Part shown: piece after piece, positions 6,899 through 13,393 of the stretch
Layout of the letters: every line of letters begins with the position of its first letter
How positions within the stretch are numbered: the first letter of the stretch is position 1
Assembly (NCBI GenBank): GCA_016782495.1
Contig: JADHYL010000011.1
Span: forward strand, 1 to 13,898
Origin: Candidatus Omnitrophota bacterium
GTDB taxonomy: Bacteria; Omnitrophota; Gorgyraeia; JABMRN01; RBG-13-46-9
Direction of reading: 5' to 3'
Length of the DNA stretch: 13,898 bases
Notes under the pieces: generated by a model
The model's input: the letters and a program-made list of their open reading frames with translations, nothing else
Database searches by the model: none
What the model was told of the DNA's origin: nothing
Position numbers and translations under genes: made by a program

Positions 6899-8160
6899 TT
6901 TAGCCTCTTTGAAAAGATGCGCGGATCACATATTTTTCCCTCTATCGCCGAAGCGGCAACCGTTGCGGGGCTCGCCAGGAAAATGTGCGCGCCGGGGTTC
7001 CCCATCCTGCCTTTAAAATTCCTGTTTGCGGTAGATATAACATTCTCCCCGTCGGCCGGAACGCCGTTATGCGTGCCTACACACGGGCCGCAACCGGGCG
7101 CAACCACAACCGCGCCCGAGTCTACGAATATGTCTATGTAGCCCTTTTTCGCGGCGCTTAAAAAGATGTCGCGTGACGCCGGTCCTATCACAAGTTTTAC
7201 GTGACCGGCGAGGTTTTTGTTTTTAAGTATCTTTGCCGCTATTTCAAGGTCTTCCAGCCTTCCGTTTGTGCATGTGCCAATGAATGCCTCATCTATGGGG
7301 GTCCCGACTACCGCTTCAATGGAAGCTACATTATCCACTTCGTGAGGCATTGAAACTTGCGGCGTAAGGGAACTTACGTCATATTCTTTAACTGCCGCGT
7401 ACGTGGCGTTTTCATCCGCCTTCACGGGCTGGGGTTTTCTTTTCGCGTGGGACTTTACCCAATCCAGTACTTTTCTGTCCGCTTCAAAAAGCCCGCATTT
7501 GGCACCCATCTCAACACACATGTTCGCCATCGTAAAGCGCGAAGCGAGGCTCATGTGTTTTATGGCATTTCCGTAAAACTCGAGCGCCATGTAATTAGCG
7601 CCTTTTGACGTTATGTCTTTTATAATGCTCAAGATAACATCTTTAGCATAAACGCCCAGAGGCAACTTGCCGCTAACCAAAATCTTTATTGTCTCGGGCA
7701 CCTTAAACCAATTCTTGCCGCTAGCGGCGGCAATAGCAAGGTCTGTTGAACCCATCCCTGTGGAAAATATGTTTAGCGCGCCGTACGTGCACGTGTGAGA
7801 ATCGGCCCCCAGGACCAGGTCCCCGCATGTTATATTGCCCTTCTCTACCATTAATTGGTGGCATATACCTTGACCGATATCAAAAAGCTTGACGGACTCT
7901 TTTTTCGCGAAAGTACGCATCATTTTATGTATCGTTGAAACGCCTATGTTGGGACTCGGAGCGCTGTGGTCAATAAACATGCAAAACTTCGTGTTATCGA
8001 AAACACCTTTTTTCCCGAGCTTTTCGAAGTTTTCGATAATTAACGAGCTTGTCCCATCCTGGCCGAAACACGCGTCCACCTTGCATATGGCAATATCTCC
8101 GGCGCGAAGGTCCTTATCCGCGTGGTGGCTCAAAATTTTTTCAGCTATTGTCTTTCCCAT
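6895..8160 (-). CDS. Aconitase/isopropylmalate-isomerase-family dehydratase, large [4Fe-4S] subunit
   Basis: This 421-aa catalytic subunit holds the 4Fe-4S cluster that isomerises a hydroxy acid through dehydration and rehydration. The cluster ligands are C297 (TCTNGRLED), C357 and C360 (APGCGPCVG). GADSHTCTYGAL and the arginines in NRNFKGRMGNP complete the active site. The split two-subunit form and 421-aa length match archaeal-type LeuC/homoaconitase rather than the fused aconitase of about 640 aa or more. I chose ATG at 8160 over a TTG at 8175; either overlaps the aminotransferase end (8141). The substrate cannot be decided from sequence alone. The downstream isocitrate dehydrogenase and absence of leuA or leuB here favour citrate/isocitrate. 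Confidence 0.92.
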   Translation of the reverse strand: MGKTIAEKILSHHADKDLRAGDIAICKVDACFGQDGTSSLIIENFEKLGKKGVFDNTKFCMFIDHSAPSPNIGVSTIHKMMRTFAKKESVKLFDIGQGICHQLMVEKGNITCGDLVLGADSHTCTYGALNIFSTGMGSTDLAIAAASGKNWFKVPETIKILVSGKLPLGVYAKDVILSIIKDITSKGANYMALEFYGNAIKHMSLASRFTMANMCVEMGAKCGLFEADRKVLDWVKSHAKRKPQPVKADENATYAAVKEYDVSSLTPQVSMPHEVDNVASIEAVVGTPIDEAFIGTCTNGRLEDLEIAAKILKNKNLAGHVKLVIGPASRDIFLSAAKKGYIDIFVDSGAVVVAPGCGPCVGTHNGVPADGENVISTANRNFKGRMGNPGAHIFLASPATVAASAIEGKICDPRIFSKRLK

Positions 8161-9319
8161 ATAAGTACTTCTCAATTCTGTCGAGACCCTTTTTGATTGT
8201 TTCCATGTCAGTGGCGAAGCTTAACCTTATGTGTTTGTCCGATCCGAACGCCGCGCCCGGCACGCAAGCAACGTGAGCTTTTTCGAGCAGCTCCCCGCAA
8301 AAACTTGTTGAGTCAGCGTTTGTTTTAGATATGTTGCAAAAAACGTAGAAAGCGCCTTTCGGATTTACGCAGGAGATTTTATCCAGGGAATTTATTCTCT
8401 CTACCATATAATCCCTGCGGCGCTCAAATTCTTCCTTCATCTTAGCCAATGCCGCCTGGTCGCCTTTCATGGCTTCCACGCTGGCAGCCTGACTTATCGA
8501 AGTAGGGTTAGAGGTGGAGTGACTCTGAAGCGCTGAAATTTTCTTCATTATCTCAAGTGGCCCCGCCGCGTAGCCTATTCTCCATCCGGTCATGGAATAA
8601 GTTTTCGAAACGCCGTTTATAGTAATGGTGAGGTCTTTTATGTCTTTAGCCAGAGAGCCGATCGAAACATGTTCTTCGCCTCCGTATATGAGTTTTTCGT
8701 ATATTTCGTCGCTTATCACAAAGATATTGCGCGAGGCCGCTATTTTTGCAATTTCTCCAAGAACGCCTTTTCCAAATACGGCGCCTGTCGGGTTTGACGG
8801 GCTATTTATGACTATCGCCTTGGTGCGCCCGGTAATGCTTTTTTCCAGCGCCTTTGGGTCTATTACAAAGCCGTCGCTTTCTTTCGCCTCTACAAAACGT
8901 GGCTTAGCCCCGGATAAATAAATCATCTCGGGATAGCTCACCCAGTACGGCGATATAACAATAACCTCGTCACCTTCTTCGCACAGGACCTGAAAAACGT
9001 TGTAAAGCGCGTGCTTCGCCCCGCAGGATATTACAACTTGCTCGGGGATGTAGCTTAAGGCATTGTCCTTTTTAAGTTTTTCACACACCGCTTCCCTGAG
9101 TTCAGGTGTCCCTGCTGCGGGCGTATACTTGGTAAACCCTCTTTTAATAGCCCCTATTGCGGCCTCTTTTATGTTTGGCGGAGTATCAAAATCGGGCTCT
9201 CCGGCTCCGAATCCCACAACGTCAAGCCCGCGCTTCTTCATTTCTTTGGCTTTTGAGGTTATCGCAAGTGTAGCGGAAGGCTTAAGTTCGGCCACTCTTT
9301 TCGCAAATTTTGTTTTCAT
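8141..9319 (-). CDS. Class I aspartate aminotransferase (subgroup I-beta), possibly also prephenate aminotransferase
   Basis: This 392-aa PLP enzyme moves an amino group between aspartate/glutamate and 2-oxo acids. Motifs: LKPSATLAI (12-20), GFGAGEPDFDTP (36-47), YTPAAGTPELREA (65-77), SPYWVSYPEM (123-132), SPSNPTGA (173-180), SDEIYEKLIY (203-212), and the PLP lysine in GVSKTYSMTGWR (K239, R247). The substrate-carboxylate Arg is in HIRLSFAT (R365). K13 corresponds to Lys12 of the Thermus I-beta enzyme, a residue linked to prephenate use, so a dual aspartate/prephenate role is possible. It is the first gene of the central operon, after a 691-nt gap. Its substrates 2-oxoglutarate and oxaloacetate are made by the enzymes downstream. 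Confidence 0.95.
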   Translation of the reverse strand: MKTKFAKRVAELKPSATLAITSKAKEMKKRGLDVVGFGAGEPDFDTPPNIKEAAIGAIKRGFTKYTPAAGTPELREAVCEKLKKDNALSYIPEQVVISCGAKHALYNVFQVLCEEGDEVIVISPYWVSYPEMIYLSGAKPRFVEAKESDGFVIDPKALEKSITGRTKAIVINSPSNPTGAVFGKGVLGEIAKIAASRNIFVISDEIYEKLIYGGEEHVSIGSLAKDIKDLTITINGVSKTYSMTGWRIGYAAGPLEIMKKISALQSHSTSNPTSISQAASVEAMKGDQAALAKMKEEFERRRDYMVERINSLDKISCVNPKGAFYVFCNISKTNADSTSFCGELLEKAHVACVPGAAFGSDKHIRLSFATDMETIKKGLDRIEKYLYGKDNS

Positions 9320-9329
9320 AATAGCCCTA

Positions 9330-9358
9330 AATATAACATAATTTTATTAGTAACACAA
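9330..9358 (-). promoter_or_regulatory. Candidate sigma70-type promoter for the aminotransferase operon
   Basis: On the minus strand TTGTGT (9353-9358) and TATATT (9330-9335) are separated by exactly 17 nt. The -10 matches the consensus at 5 of 6 positions, the -35 at 3 of 6. The ATG at 9319 is only 10 nt past the -10, so the transcript would have a leader of about 3-5 nt or be near-leaderless. A second AT-rich box at about 9373-9382 could be an alternative. Confidence 0.4.
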
Positions 9359-9378
9359 GGAGAAAAGCGGACGTATAA

Positions 9379-9553
9379 TATTTTGTGCGGGTTCAGTTAC
9401 CAGATGGCGCTGGGCGCCCTTCCGTCGAATTTTGCGGTGGCCTGCAATTGGCATGTCCAAGATTTTGTTCATTCAATTGCCACGGCCGCCACGCAAAATT
9501 TTTCGACTCCAGGGCATCCCAGCGCCATCTGGTAACGTTAGACACAAAACATT
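9379..9553. repeat. Large imperfect foldback A
   Basis: The 19-nt arm GTTACCAGATGGCGCTGGG (9396-9414) has its exact reverse complement at 9518-9536. Pairing continues inward with GTCGAATTTTGCG (9424-9436) against 9492-9507 (3-nt indel) and GCAATTG (9444-9450) against 9474-9480. A 23-nt loop remains at 9451-9473. Outward, ATATTTTGTG near 9379-9387 can pair weakly with CACAAAACAT near 9543-9552. The whole could form one long stem in RNA or as a cruciform. Confidence 0.85.
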
Positions 9554-9605
9554 ACACTTGAGGGCGCATCCCGCCTCCACTAAACGTATGCTACAAGCCA
9601 CCTGC

Positions 9606-9873
9606 AAGGACACACTGCTAGGGCGAGTTTTACATAGGAGGACTTGCACTGCTTGCCGGAGCGACTCTCAAAAATTGCGAATACAATCCTGCCATTTAGA
9701 TTATACCCATTTTTGCCCGCCTTGCCCGCGGCTTCGCCGCGAGGCGAGCCGGCGAGGCAGGGATAATGAGCAATTTTTGGAGAGCGAGAAAATGGCAGGA
9801 TTCCATTTTCGAGCGGCAAGCGGAGGCAACAGTGCAAGTCCTCCTATGCACGAGCCTTAAGCAGTGTGTCCTT
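9606..9873. repeat. Large imperfect foldback B (268 nt), rearranged inside
   Basis: Three nested exact inverted pairs share nearly one centre: AAGGACACACTGCT (9606-9619) with 9860-9873; CATAGGAGGACTTGCACTG (9633-9651) with 9830-9848; AATCCTGCCATTT (9685-9697) with 9790-9802. A fourth pair, CAAAAATTGC (9669-9678) with GCAATTTTTG (9770-9779), crosses the third, so two alternative folds compete or the arms were rearranged. No clear flanking target-site duplication was found. Confidence 0.85.
9719..9758. repeat. GC-rich REP-like hairpin near the apex of foldback B
   Basis: CGCGGC (9727-9732) and GCCGCG (9736-9741) form a perfect 6-bp stem over a TTC loop. Flanking GCCTTGCC (9719-9726) pairs with GGCGAGGC (9751-9758) with one mismatch, with an extra AGGCGAGCC between. 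It is far GC-richer than its surroundings, as dispersed intergenic repeats often are. Confidence 0.65.
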
Positions 9874-9953
9874 TCGGGGCAAACGTGCTTTTACACAATA
9901 TTTGCCAGATGAGCCGTAGAACCCCCTGTGCCTGCCGGAGGGGCTTAAGTAGG

Positions 9954-9987
9954 CAAAAAAATAGGGCGAGTTTGAATCGCCCTATTT
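9954..9987 (-). terminator. Intrinsic terminator of the map-rplQ ribosomal operon
   Basis: On the minus strand AAATAGGGCGA, a 7-nt loop and TCGCCCTATTT form an 11-bp perfect stem (9977-9987 with 9959-9969). A T run follows directly (complement of the A run 9954-9960). It lies about 25 nt past the rplQ stop. The plus-strand flank lacks a comparable T-tract, so it acts for the ribosomal operon. Confidence 0.93.
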
Positions 9988-10010
9988 ACGTATTTATTTT
10001 GGAAGGCACG

Positions 10011-10631
10011 CTACATGTTCGTGCGCCTTCTGAAGAAACCTTTTACTTTTCTTAAGAACCCTTTTTGCTTTTCTATTTTCTTGACCTCATCCCTGGCCTT
10101 TTCTTTTTTAGCTTCCTCTACCGTTCTTTCTTCTTTTATTTTAGGCTTCACAAAGGGGGCGGCCTTGGGAACGGCTTTCGGCTCTAGCGTCTTTTCTTTC
10201 TTTACCTCTTTAGGTTTTACCGCCTGTTGCGCTTTCTTTTCTTTTTTAGGTGGCTTCTTCGGCTTTTCCTCTTTTTTCATTTCGGTAAGTTCTAAAAATA
10301 CAACTTTCGCCCCGTCACCCTTTCGGAATTTAAACGGTATTATTCTGGTATAGCCGCCTTTTCTTTCCTTAAAAAGCGGCGCAATCTCCTTAAAAAGCTT
10401 CGATACAAGGGTTCTGTCGCCCAGAATGGAAAATGCCTTTCTTCGCGCCGCCAGGGAGTCCTCTTTGGCGATGGTGATAAGCTTGTCTATGACTCGCCTG
10501 GTTTCCTTCGCTTTTACTTGCGTTGTTTTAATTCTCTGATAAATTAAAGTCGCTTTCGCAAGATTCGTCAAGGTTGCCCGGCGATGATCCGGCTGCCTTC
10601 CGAACCTTGTTCTAAGCCTCTTGTGTCGCAT
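10011..10631 (-). CDS. rplQ: Ribosomal protein L17 with long Lys/Glu/Pro-rich C-terminal extension
   Basis: Residues 1-117 are a normal bacterial L17 of the large ribosomal subunit: MRHKRLRTRFGR, HRRATLTNLAKATLI, RIKTTQVKAKETRRVIDKLI, and a C-terminal KGGYTRIIPFKFRKGDGAKVVFLEL strand region that closes the fold. Residues 118-206 are an added tail dominated by Lys, Glu, Pro and Ala, ending in a basic, aromatic, helix-like GFLRKVKGFFRRR. Usual L17 lengths are about 118-130 aa. The tail is in frame, has no stop or shift, and is followed by a proper terminator, so it looks real. The tail's role is unknown; it could touch rRNA or membrane. The gene starts 1 nt after the rpoA stop. Confidence 0.97.
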   Translation of the reverse strand: MRHKRLRTRFGRQPDHRRATLTNLAKATLIYQRIKTTQVKAKETRRVIDKLITIAKEDSLAARRKAFSILGDRTLVSKLFKEIAPLFKERKGGYTRIIPFKFRKGDGAKVVFLELTEMKKEEKPKKPPKKEKKAQQAVKPKEVKKEKTLEPKAVPKAAPFVKPKIKEERTVEEAKKEKARDEVKKIEKQKGFLRKVKGFFRRRTNM

Positions 10632-10632
10632 A

Positions 10633-11610
10633 TTATTTCTCTTTCTTTTCCAGCTTCATCCCAAGGTGAATACCCATGTCGGTCAGGATTTTATTGATTT
10701 CCGTTAAAGACTTCTTGCCGAAATTTCTGTATTTAAGCATTTCCATCTCGGTTTTTTTCACGAGATCTCCTATCGTTTTTATCTTTGCTTCCCTCAGGCA
10801 ATTCGAGCTCCTGACCGAGAGCTCAAGCTCCGTTATCGGCATGTCGAGTTTCTCAACTAATTCTTTTTCCTCTTTTGTTTCCTCAACTTCGGTAATCTCT
10901 TCCGGCAGCTGACCGAACTCGACGAAATTATCCAGGTGCCTCTGCAGGATATTTGACGCGTAAAGGAGCGCCTCCTTCGGATCAACGCTTCCGTTTGTCC
11001 AGATTTCCAAAATTAGCTTATCGTAGTCCGTCGTCTGCCCGACGCGGGTGTTTTCGACGTTGAAATTAACGCGTTTTACCGGAGAAAATACCGCGTCTAC
11101 GGGTATAACGCCTATGGGCTGGTTTTCTTTTTTGTTTCTTTCCGCCGGCACGTAGCCCCTGCCGCGCGAAACCTCAAGCTCCATTTCAAGTTTTGTTTTC
11201 TTCGTCAGGGTTGCAATGTGTAAATTAGGGTTTACTATCTCGACGGTTTCGTCCACCTTGAAATCCTTTGCTTTCACGTCGCCTTTTTTGTCTACCTTCA
11301 GAAACATTGGCTTGGGGTTTTTAAAATGAGACTTGAGGACAAGCTGCTTAATATTCAATATGACCTGCGGAATGTCTTCCACCAAGCCTGTTATAGAAGA
11401 AAATTCATGTTTAGTTTCGCCGATCTTAACCGACGTCACGGCCGTTCCTTCTATGGATGAGATAAGAACTCTGCGAAGCGAGTTACCTATCGTCGTGCCG
11501 TAACCCCGCTCAAAAGGCTCCGCTATGAATTTTCCGTATGTCGGCGTAAGCGTTTCTTCATCACATATAAGCTTTTTCGGCATTTCAAAATTCCTGAGTT
11601 TGACACCCAT
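10633..11610 (-). CDS. rpoA: DNA-directed RNA polymerase subunit alpha
   Basis: This 325-aa subunit nucleates RNA polymerase assembly and contacts promoter UP elements and regulators. The N-terminal dimerisation domain includes AEPFERGYGTTIGNSLRRVLISSIEG and later NVENTRVGQTTDYDKLILEIWTNGSVDP. An acidic linker (EEITEVEETKEEKELVEK) joins it to the C-terminal domain: VRSSNCLREAKIKTIGDLV and RNFGKKSLTEINKIL. The DNA-contact residues equivalent to E. coli R265, N268, G296, K298 and S299 are all kept. A perfect TAAGGAGG (11619-11626) precedes the ATG at 11610. The position between S4 and L17 is the standard alpha-operon order. Confidence 0.99.
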   Translation of the reverse strand: MGVKLRNFEMPKKLICDEETLTPTYGKFIAEPFERGYGTTIGNSLRRVLISSIEGTAVTSVKIGETKHEFSSITGLVEDIPQVILNIKQLVLKSHFKNPKPMFLKVDKKGDVKAKDFKVDETVEIVNPNLHIATLTKKTKLEMELEVSRGRGYVPAERNKKENQPIGVIPVDAVFSPVKRVNFNVENTRVGQTTDYDKLILEIWTNGSVDPKEALLYASNILQRHLDNFVEFGQLPEEITEVEETKEEKELVEKLDMPITELELSVRSSNCLREAKIKTIGDLVKKTEMEMLKYRNFGKKSLTEINKILTDMGIHLGMKLEKKEK

Positions 11611-11623
11611 TTACTTTGCCTCC

Positions 11624-12250
11624 TTATTTCGAATACAACTCTACGATTAACTGTTCCTGAATCGAGAAGTCCAGATCCTCTCTCGCCGGCAGGCTCTTAA
11701 CTGCGCCTTTTAGCGCGTCCTTTTCCTGCTCAAGCCATTTAGGAACGATTCGATCCTTTAAGTCTTTCCGTATTTCGGATATAGCTTTTAAGCGTTCTTC
11801 TTTTCCTTTCACCTCGATAACATCGCCTTCCTTGACGGTATACGAGGGGATGTTCACTTTCTTGTTGTTGACATATATGTTATTGTGCCTGACGAGTTGC
11901 CGGGCTTGCGCACGCGAATACGCGAAACAAAGCCTAAATGCAACGTTATCCAGCCTTCGCTCCAAAAGCTGTAAAAGGGTGTGTCCGGTCACGCCTTTTG
12001 TTCTTTCGGCCAGGGCAAAATATTTCTTAAATTGTCTTTCTAAAATACCGTAAATTCTTTTTGCCTTTTGTTTTTCCTTTAACTGCAACCCGTAGTTAGA
12101 TTCTTTCTTCCTGCGGTTTCCGTGCTGGCCCGGGGCGAACGGTCTTTTTATCATCGGGCATTTTCCGCTGTTACATTTTGCCCCTTTGAGGAACATTTTT
12201 TCGCCGTATGAGCGGCAAAGCCTGCACTGCGCTTGTGTTAGACGTGCCAT
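11624..12250 (-). CDS. rpsD: Ribosomal protein S4 (zinc-binding C+ form)
   Basis: This 208-aa protein is a primary 16S rRNA-binding protein of the small subunit. The four cysteines C9, C12, C26 and C31 form the zinc knuckle seen in Thermus S4 and missing from C- forms. KRPFAPGQHGNRR follows. The S4 RNA-binding domain lies at about residues 97-160: LERRLDNVAFRLCFAYSRAQARQLVRHNNIYVNNKKVNIPSY, given here as a region (about 96-137). In many bacteria S4 represses its own operon translationally; I cannot identify such a site here. GGAGA within the end of rpsK serves as SD. Confidence 0.99.
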   Translation of the reverse strand: MARLTQAQCRLCRSYGEKMFLKGAKCNSGKCPMIKRPFAPGQHGNRRKKESNYGLQLKEKQKAKRIYGILERQFKKYFALAERTKGVTGHTLLQLLERRLDNVAFRLCFAYSRAQARQLVRHNNIYVNNKKVNIPSYTVKEGDVIEVKGKEERLKAISEIRKDLKDRIVPKWLEQEKDALKGAVKSLPAREDLDFSIQEQLIVELYSK

Positions 12251-12253
12251 TAT

Positions 12254-12643
12254 TTATACTCTCCTTCTCTTCGGCGGCCTGCAACCGTTATGAGGAATTG
12301 GCGTGACATCCTTTATGGTGCGGATCGCCAGGCCTGCTGCCTGAAGGCTCCTTATCGCGCTTTCTCTTCCGGAACCCGGCCCCTTAATCAAGACCTCCAA
12401 CTCCCTCACGCCGTAATCCTTGGCTTTCCTGGCGGCGTTTTCCGCGGCTATTCCCGCGGCAAAAGGCGTTGACTTCTTGGAGCCGCTGTAACCCACCGTT
12501 CCCGTCGAGGACCAGCAGAGGGTATCGCCTTTCAGGTCGGTTATCGTGATAATCGTGTTGTTAAAAGTCGCCAAGATGTGAGCTATCGCTTTCGGTACGT
12601 TTCTTGCAATTTTTTTTCTTGTTTTAATTTTTTTCTTTTGCAT
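12254..12643 (-). CDS. rpsK: Ribosomal protein S11
   Basis: This 129-aa small-subunit platform protein near the E site shows the family core: ILATFNNTIITITDLKGD, STGTVGYSGSKKSTPFAA, AAENAARKAKDYGV, GPGSGRESAIRSL, and the C-terminal DVTPIPHNGCRPPKRRRV. The ATG directly abuts the rpsM stop codon with no gap. AAAGGA inside the end of rpsM is the likely SD. Confidence 0.99.
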   Translation of the reverse strand: MQKKKIKTRKKIARNVPKAIAHILATFNNTIITITDLKGDTLCWSSTGTVGYSGSKKSTPFAAGIAAENAARKAKDYGVRELEVLIKGPGSGRESAIRSLQAAGLAIRTIKDVTPIPHNGCRPPKRRRV

Positions 12644-13045
12644 CTATCGTGTTTCCTTTGTTACTGTTTTTACTTTTTTTTCTCTTGTCACGCCCACAGT
12701 TTTGCGGGGGCCTTTCCTGGTTCTTGCGTTTGTCCGCGTCCTCTGTCCTCTTACCGGAAGGGAGCGTCTGTGTCTGTAGCCCCTGTGCGTTCCGGCCTCA
12801 ATAAGCCTTTTTATGTTGGCGGAAACCTCGCGCCTGAGATCTCCCTCGACTTTGCAGTCTTTCTGTATAATGCCCGTTATTCGCGAAACCTCTTCTTCGG
12901 AGAGATCCTTCGCGCGCGTACCAGGATTCACGCGCGCGGTTTTTAAAACTTTATTGGACATGGCGCGCCCTATCCCGTGGATATAGGTAAGCGCTATCTC
13001 TATTCTTTTTTCTTTCGGTATATCAACACCTATTATTCTTGGCAT
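12644..13045 (-). CDS. rpsM: Ribosomal protein S13
   Basis: This 133-aa protein of the 30S head contacts tRNA and L5. The start MPRIIGVDIP, the helix-two-turn region LTYIHGIGRAMSNKVL, and the basic tail GTHRGYRHRRSLPVRGQRTRTNARTRKGPRKTV are diagnostic. The C-terminal extension past the usual KGPRK (about 20 residues, Lys/Thr-rich) is a little longer than E. coli S13 (118 aa). GTAGGAGA is the SD upstream of the ATG at 13045. Confidence 0.99.
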   Translation of the reverse strand: MPRIIGVDIPKEKRIEIALTYIHGIGRAMSNKVLKTARVNPGTRAKDLSEEEVSRITGIIQKDCKVEGDLRREVSANIKRLIEAGTHRGYRHRRSLPVRGQRTRTNARTRKGPRKTVGVTREKKVKTVTKETR

Positions 13046-13056
13046 TCTCTAATCTC

Positions 13057-13170
13057 CTACCCTTGTCTTTGTTTATGTTTCGGGTCCGCGCAAATAACGC
13101 GTAGGACCCTTTTCCGACGGATAAGTTTGCATTTTGAACAGATCTTTTTAACGCTTGCGCGTACTTTCAT
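13057..13170 (-). CDS. rpmJ: Ribosomal protein L36 (zinc-binding C+ form)
   Basis: This is a 37-aa protein: MKVRASVKKICSKCK then LIRRKRVLRVICADPKHKQRQG. The ligands C11, C14, C27 and H32 make the zinc ribbon of the C+ form. It starts 1 nt after the infA stop and has GGGGAAG as SD. The length and order are canonical. Confidence 0.98.
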   Translation of the reverse strand: MKVRASVKKICSKCKLIRRKRVLRVICADPKHKQRQG

Positions 13171-13171
13171 G

Positions 13172-13393
13172 TTATCTTCCCCTTCTCATGATTCTACCCC
13201 TGGAAAGGTCATACGGAGAAAGCTCCACCGTCACCGTGTCTCCGGGTATGATCCTTATGAAGTGCATGCGCATTTTTCCCGAAACATGCGCCAATACCTT
13301 GTGGCCGTTTTCCACCTCCACCCTGAACATGGCGTTCGGAAGCGTCTCCAGAACCTTACCTTCTACGATTATTCCTTCTTCTTTTGGGCTCAT
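13172..13393 (-). CDS. infA: Translation initiation factor IF-1
   Basis: This 73-aa S1-like OB-fold protein binds the ribosomal A site during initiation. Diagnostic stretches are EGIIVEGKVLETLPNAMFRVEVENGH, VLAHVSGKMRMHFIRIIPGD and VELSPYDLSRGRIMRR. The ATG at 13393 overlaps the methionine aminopeptidase stop as ATGA, so the two are probably translationally coupled. Confidence 0.99.
   Translation of the reverse strand: MSPKEEGIIVEGKVLETLPNAMFRVEVENGHKVLAHVSGKMRMHFIRIIPGDTVTVELSPYDLSRGRIMRRGR

Larger units (their letters stand above)
9320..10010. other. Gene-poor intergenic region between the rplQ operon end and the aminotransferase operon
   Basis: These 691 nt contain the rplQ-operon terminator at the right end, two long foldbacks, a GC-rich REP-like hairpin and a candidate promoter at the left end. 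Open frames at 9432-9860 (+) and 9580-9837 (-) run through the foldback arms, have no recognisable motifs and low-complexity or Cys/Arg-rich translations, so I do not call them genes. A short CCCC/GGGG hairpin with CCTGCCGGAGG inside lies at 9922-9943. No tRNA, SRP RNA, tmRNA or RNase P signature was seen. Confidence 0.75.

Noticed and set aside
5311..8160. Leucine biosynthesis operon leuC-leuD-leuB
   Set aside because: The dehydrogenase carries the isocitrate SxN/R residues and NADP-type loop and lacks the isopropylmalate motif; mdh follows it. The dehydratase substrate itself stays open.
9390..9545. Integron attC-like site (GTTAGAC at 9537-9543 next to an imperfect palindrome)
   Set aside because: A matching RYYYAAC box is missing on the other side, and there is no integrase or gene cassette nearby.
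9580..9837. 85-aa minus-strand open frame in foldback B
   Set aside because: It exists only because the repeat arms lack stops in that frame; no motif and no plausible RBS.
9432..9860. 142-aa plus-strand open frame in the intergenic foldbacks
   Set aside because: It runs through the arms of both foldbacks, has no SD or recognisable motif, and the translation is Arg/Cys/Pro-rich as expected from repeat sequence.
9320..10010. Housekeeping RNA gene (SRP, tmRNA, RNase P, 6S) in the large gap
   Set aside because: None of the conserved sequence signatures was found; long stems alone are not enough for a call.
10015..10353. 112-aa plus-strand frame rich in Phe and Ser opposite rplQ
   Set aside because: It is the complement of the Lys/Glu-rich L17 tail; such codons produce Phe/Ser-rich antisense frames automatically.
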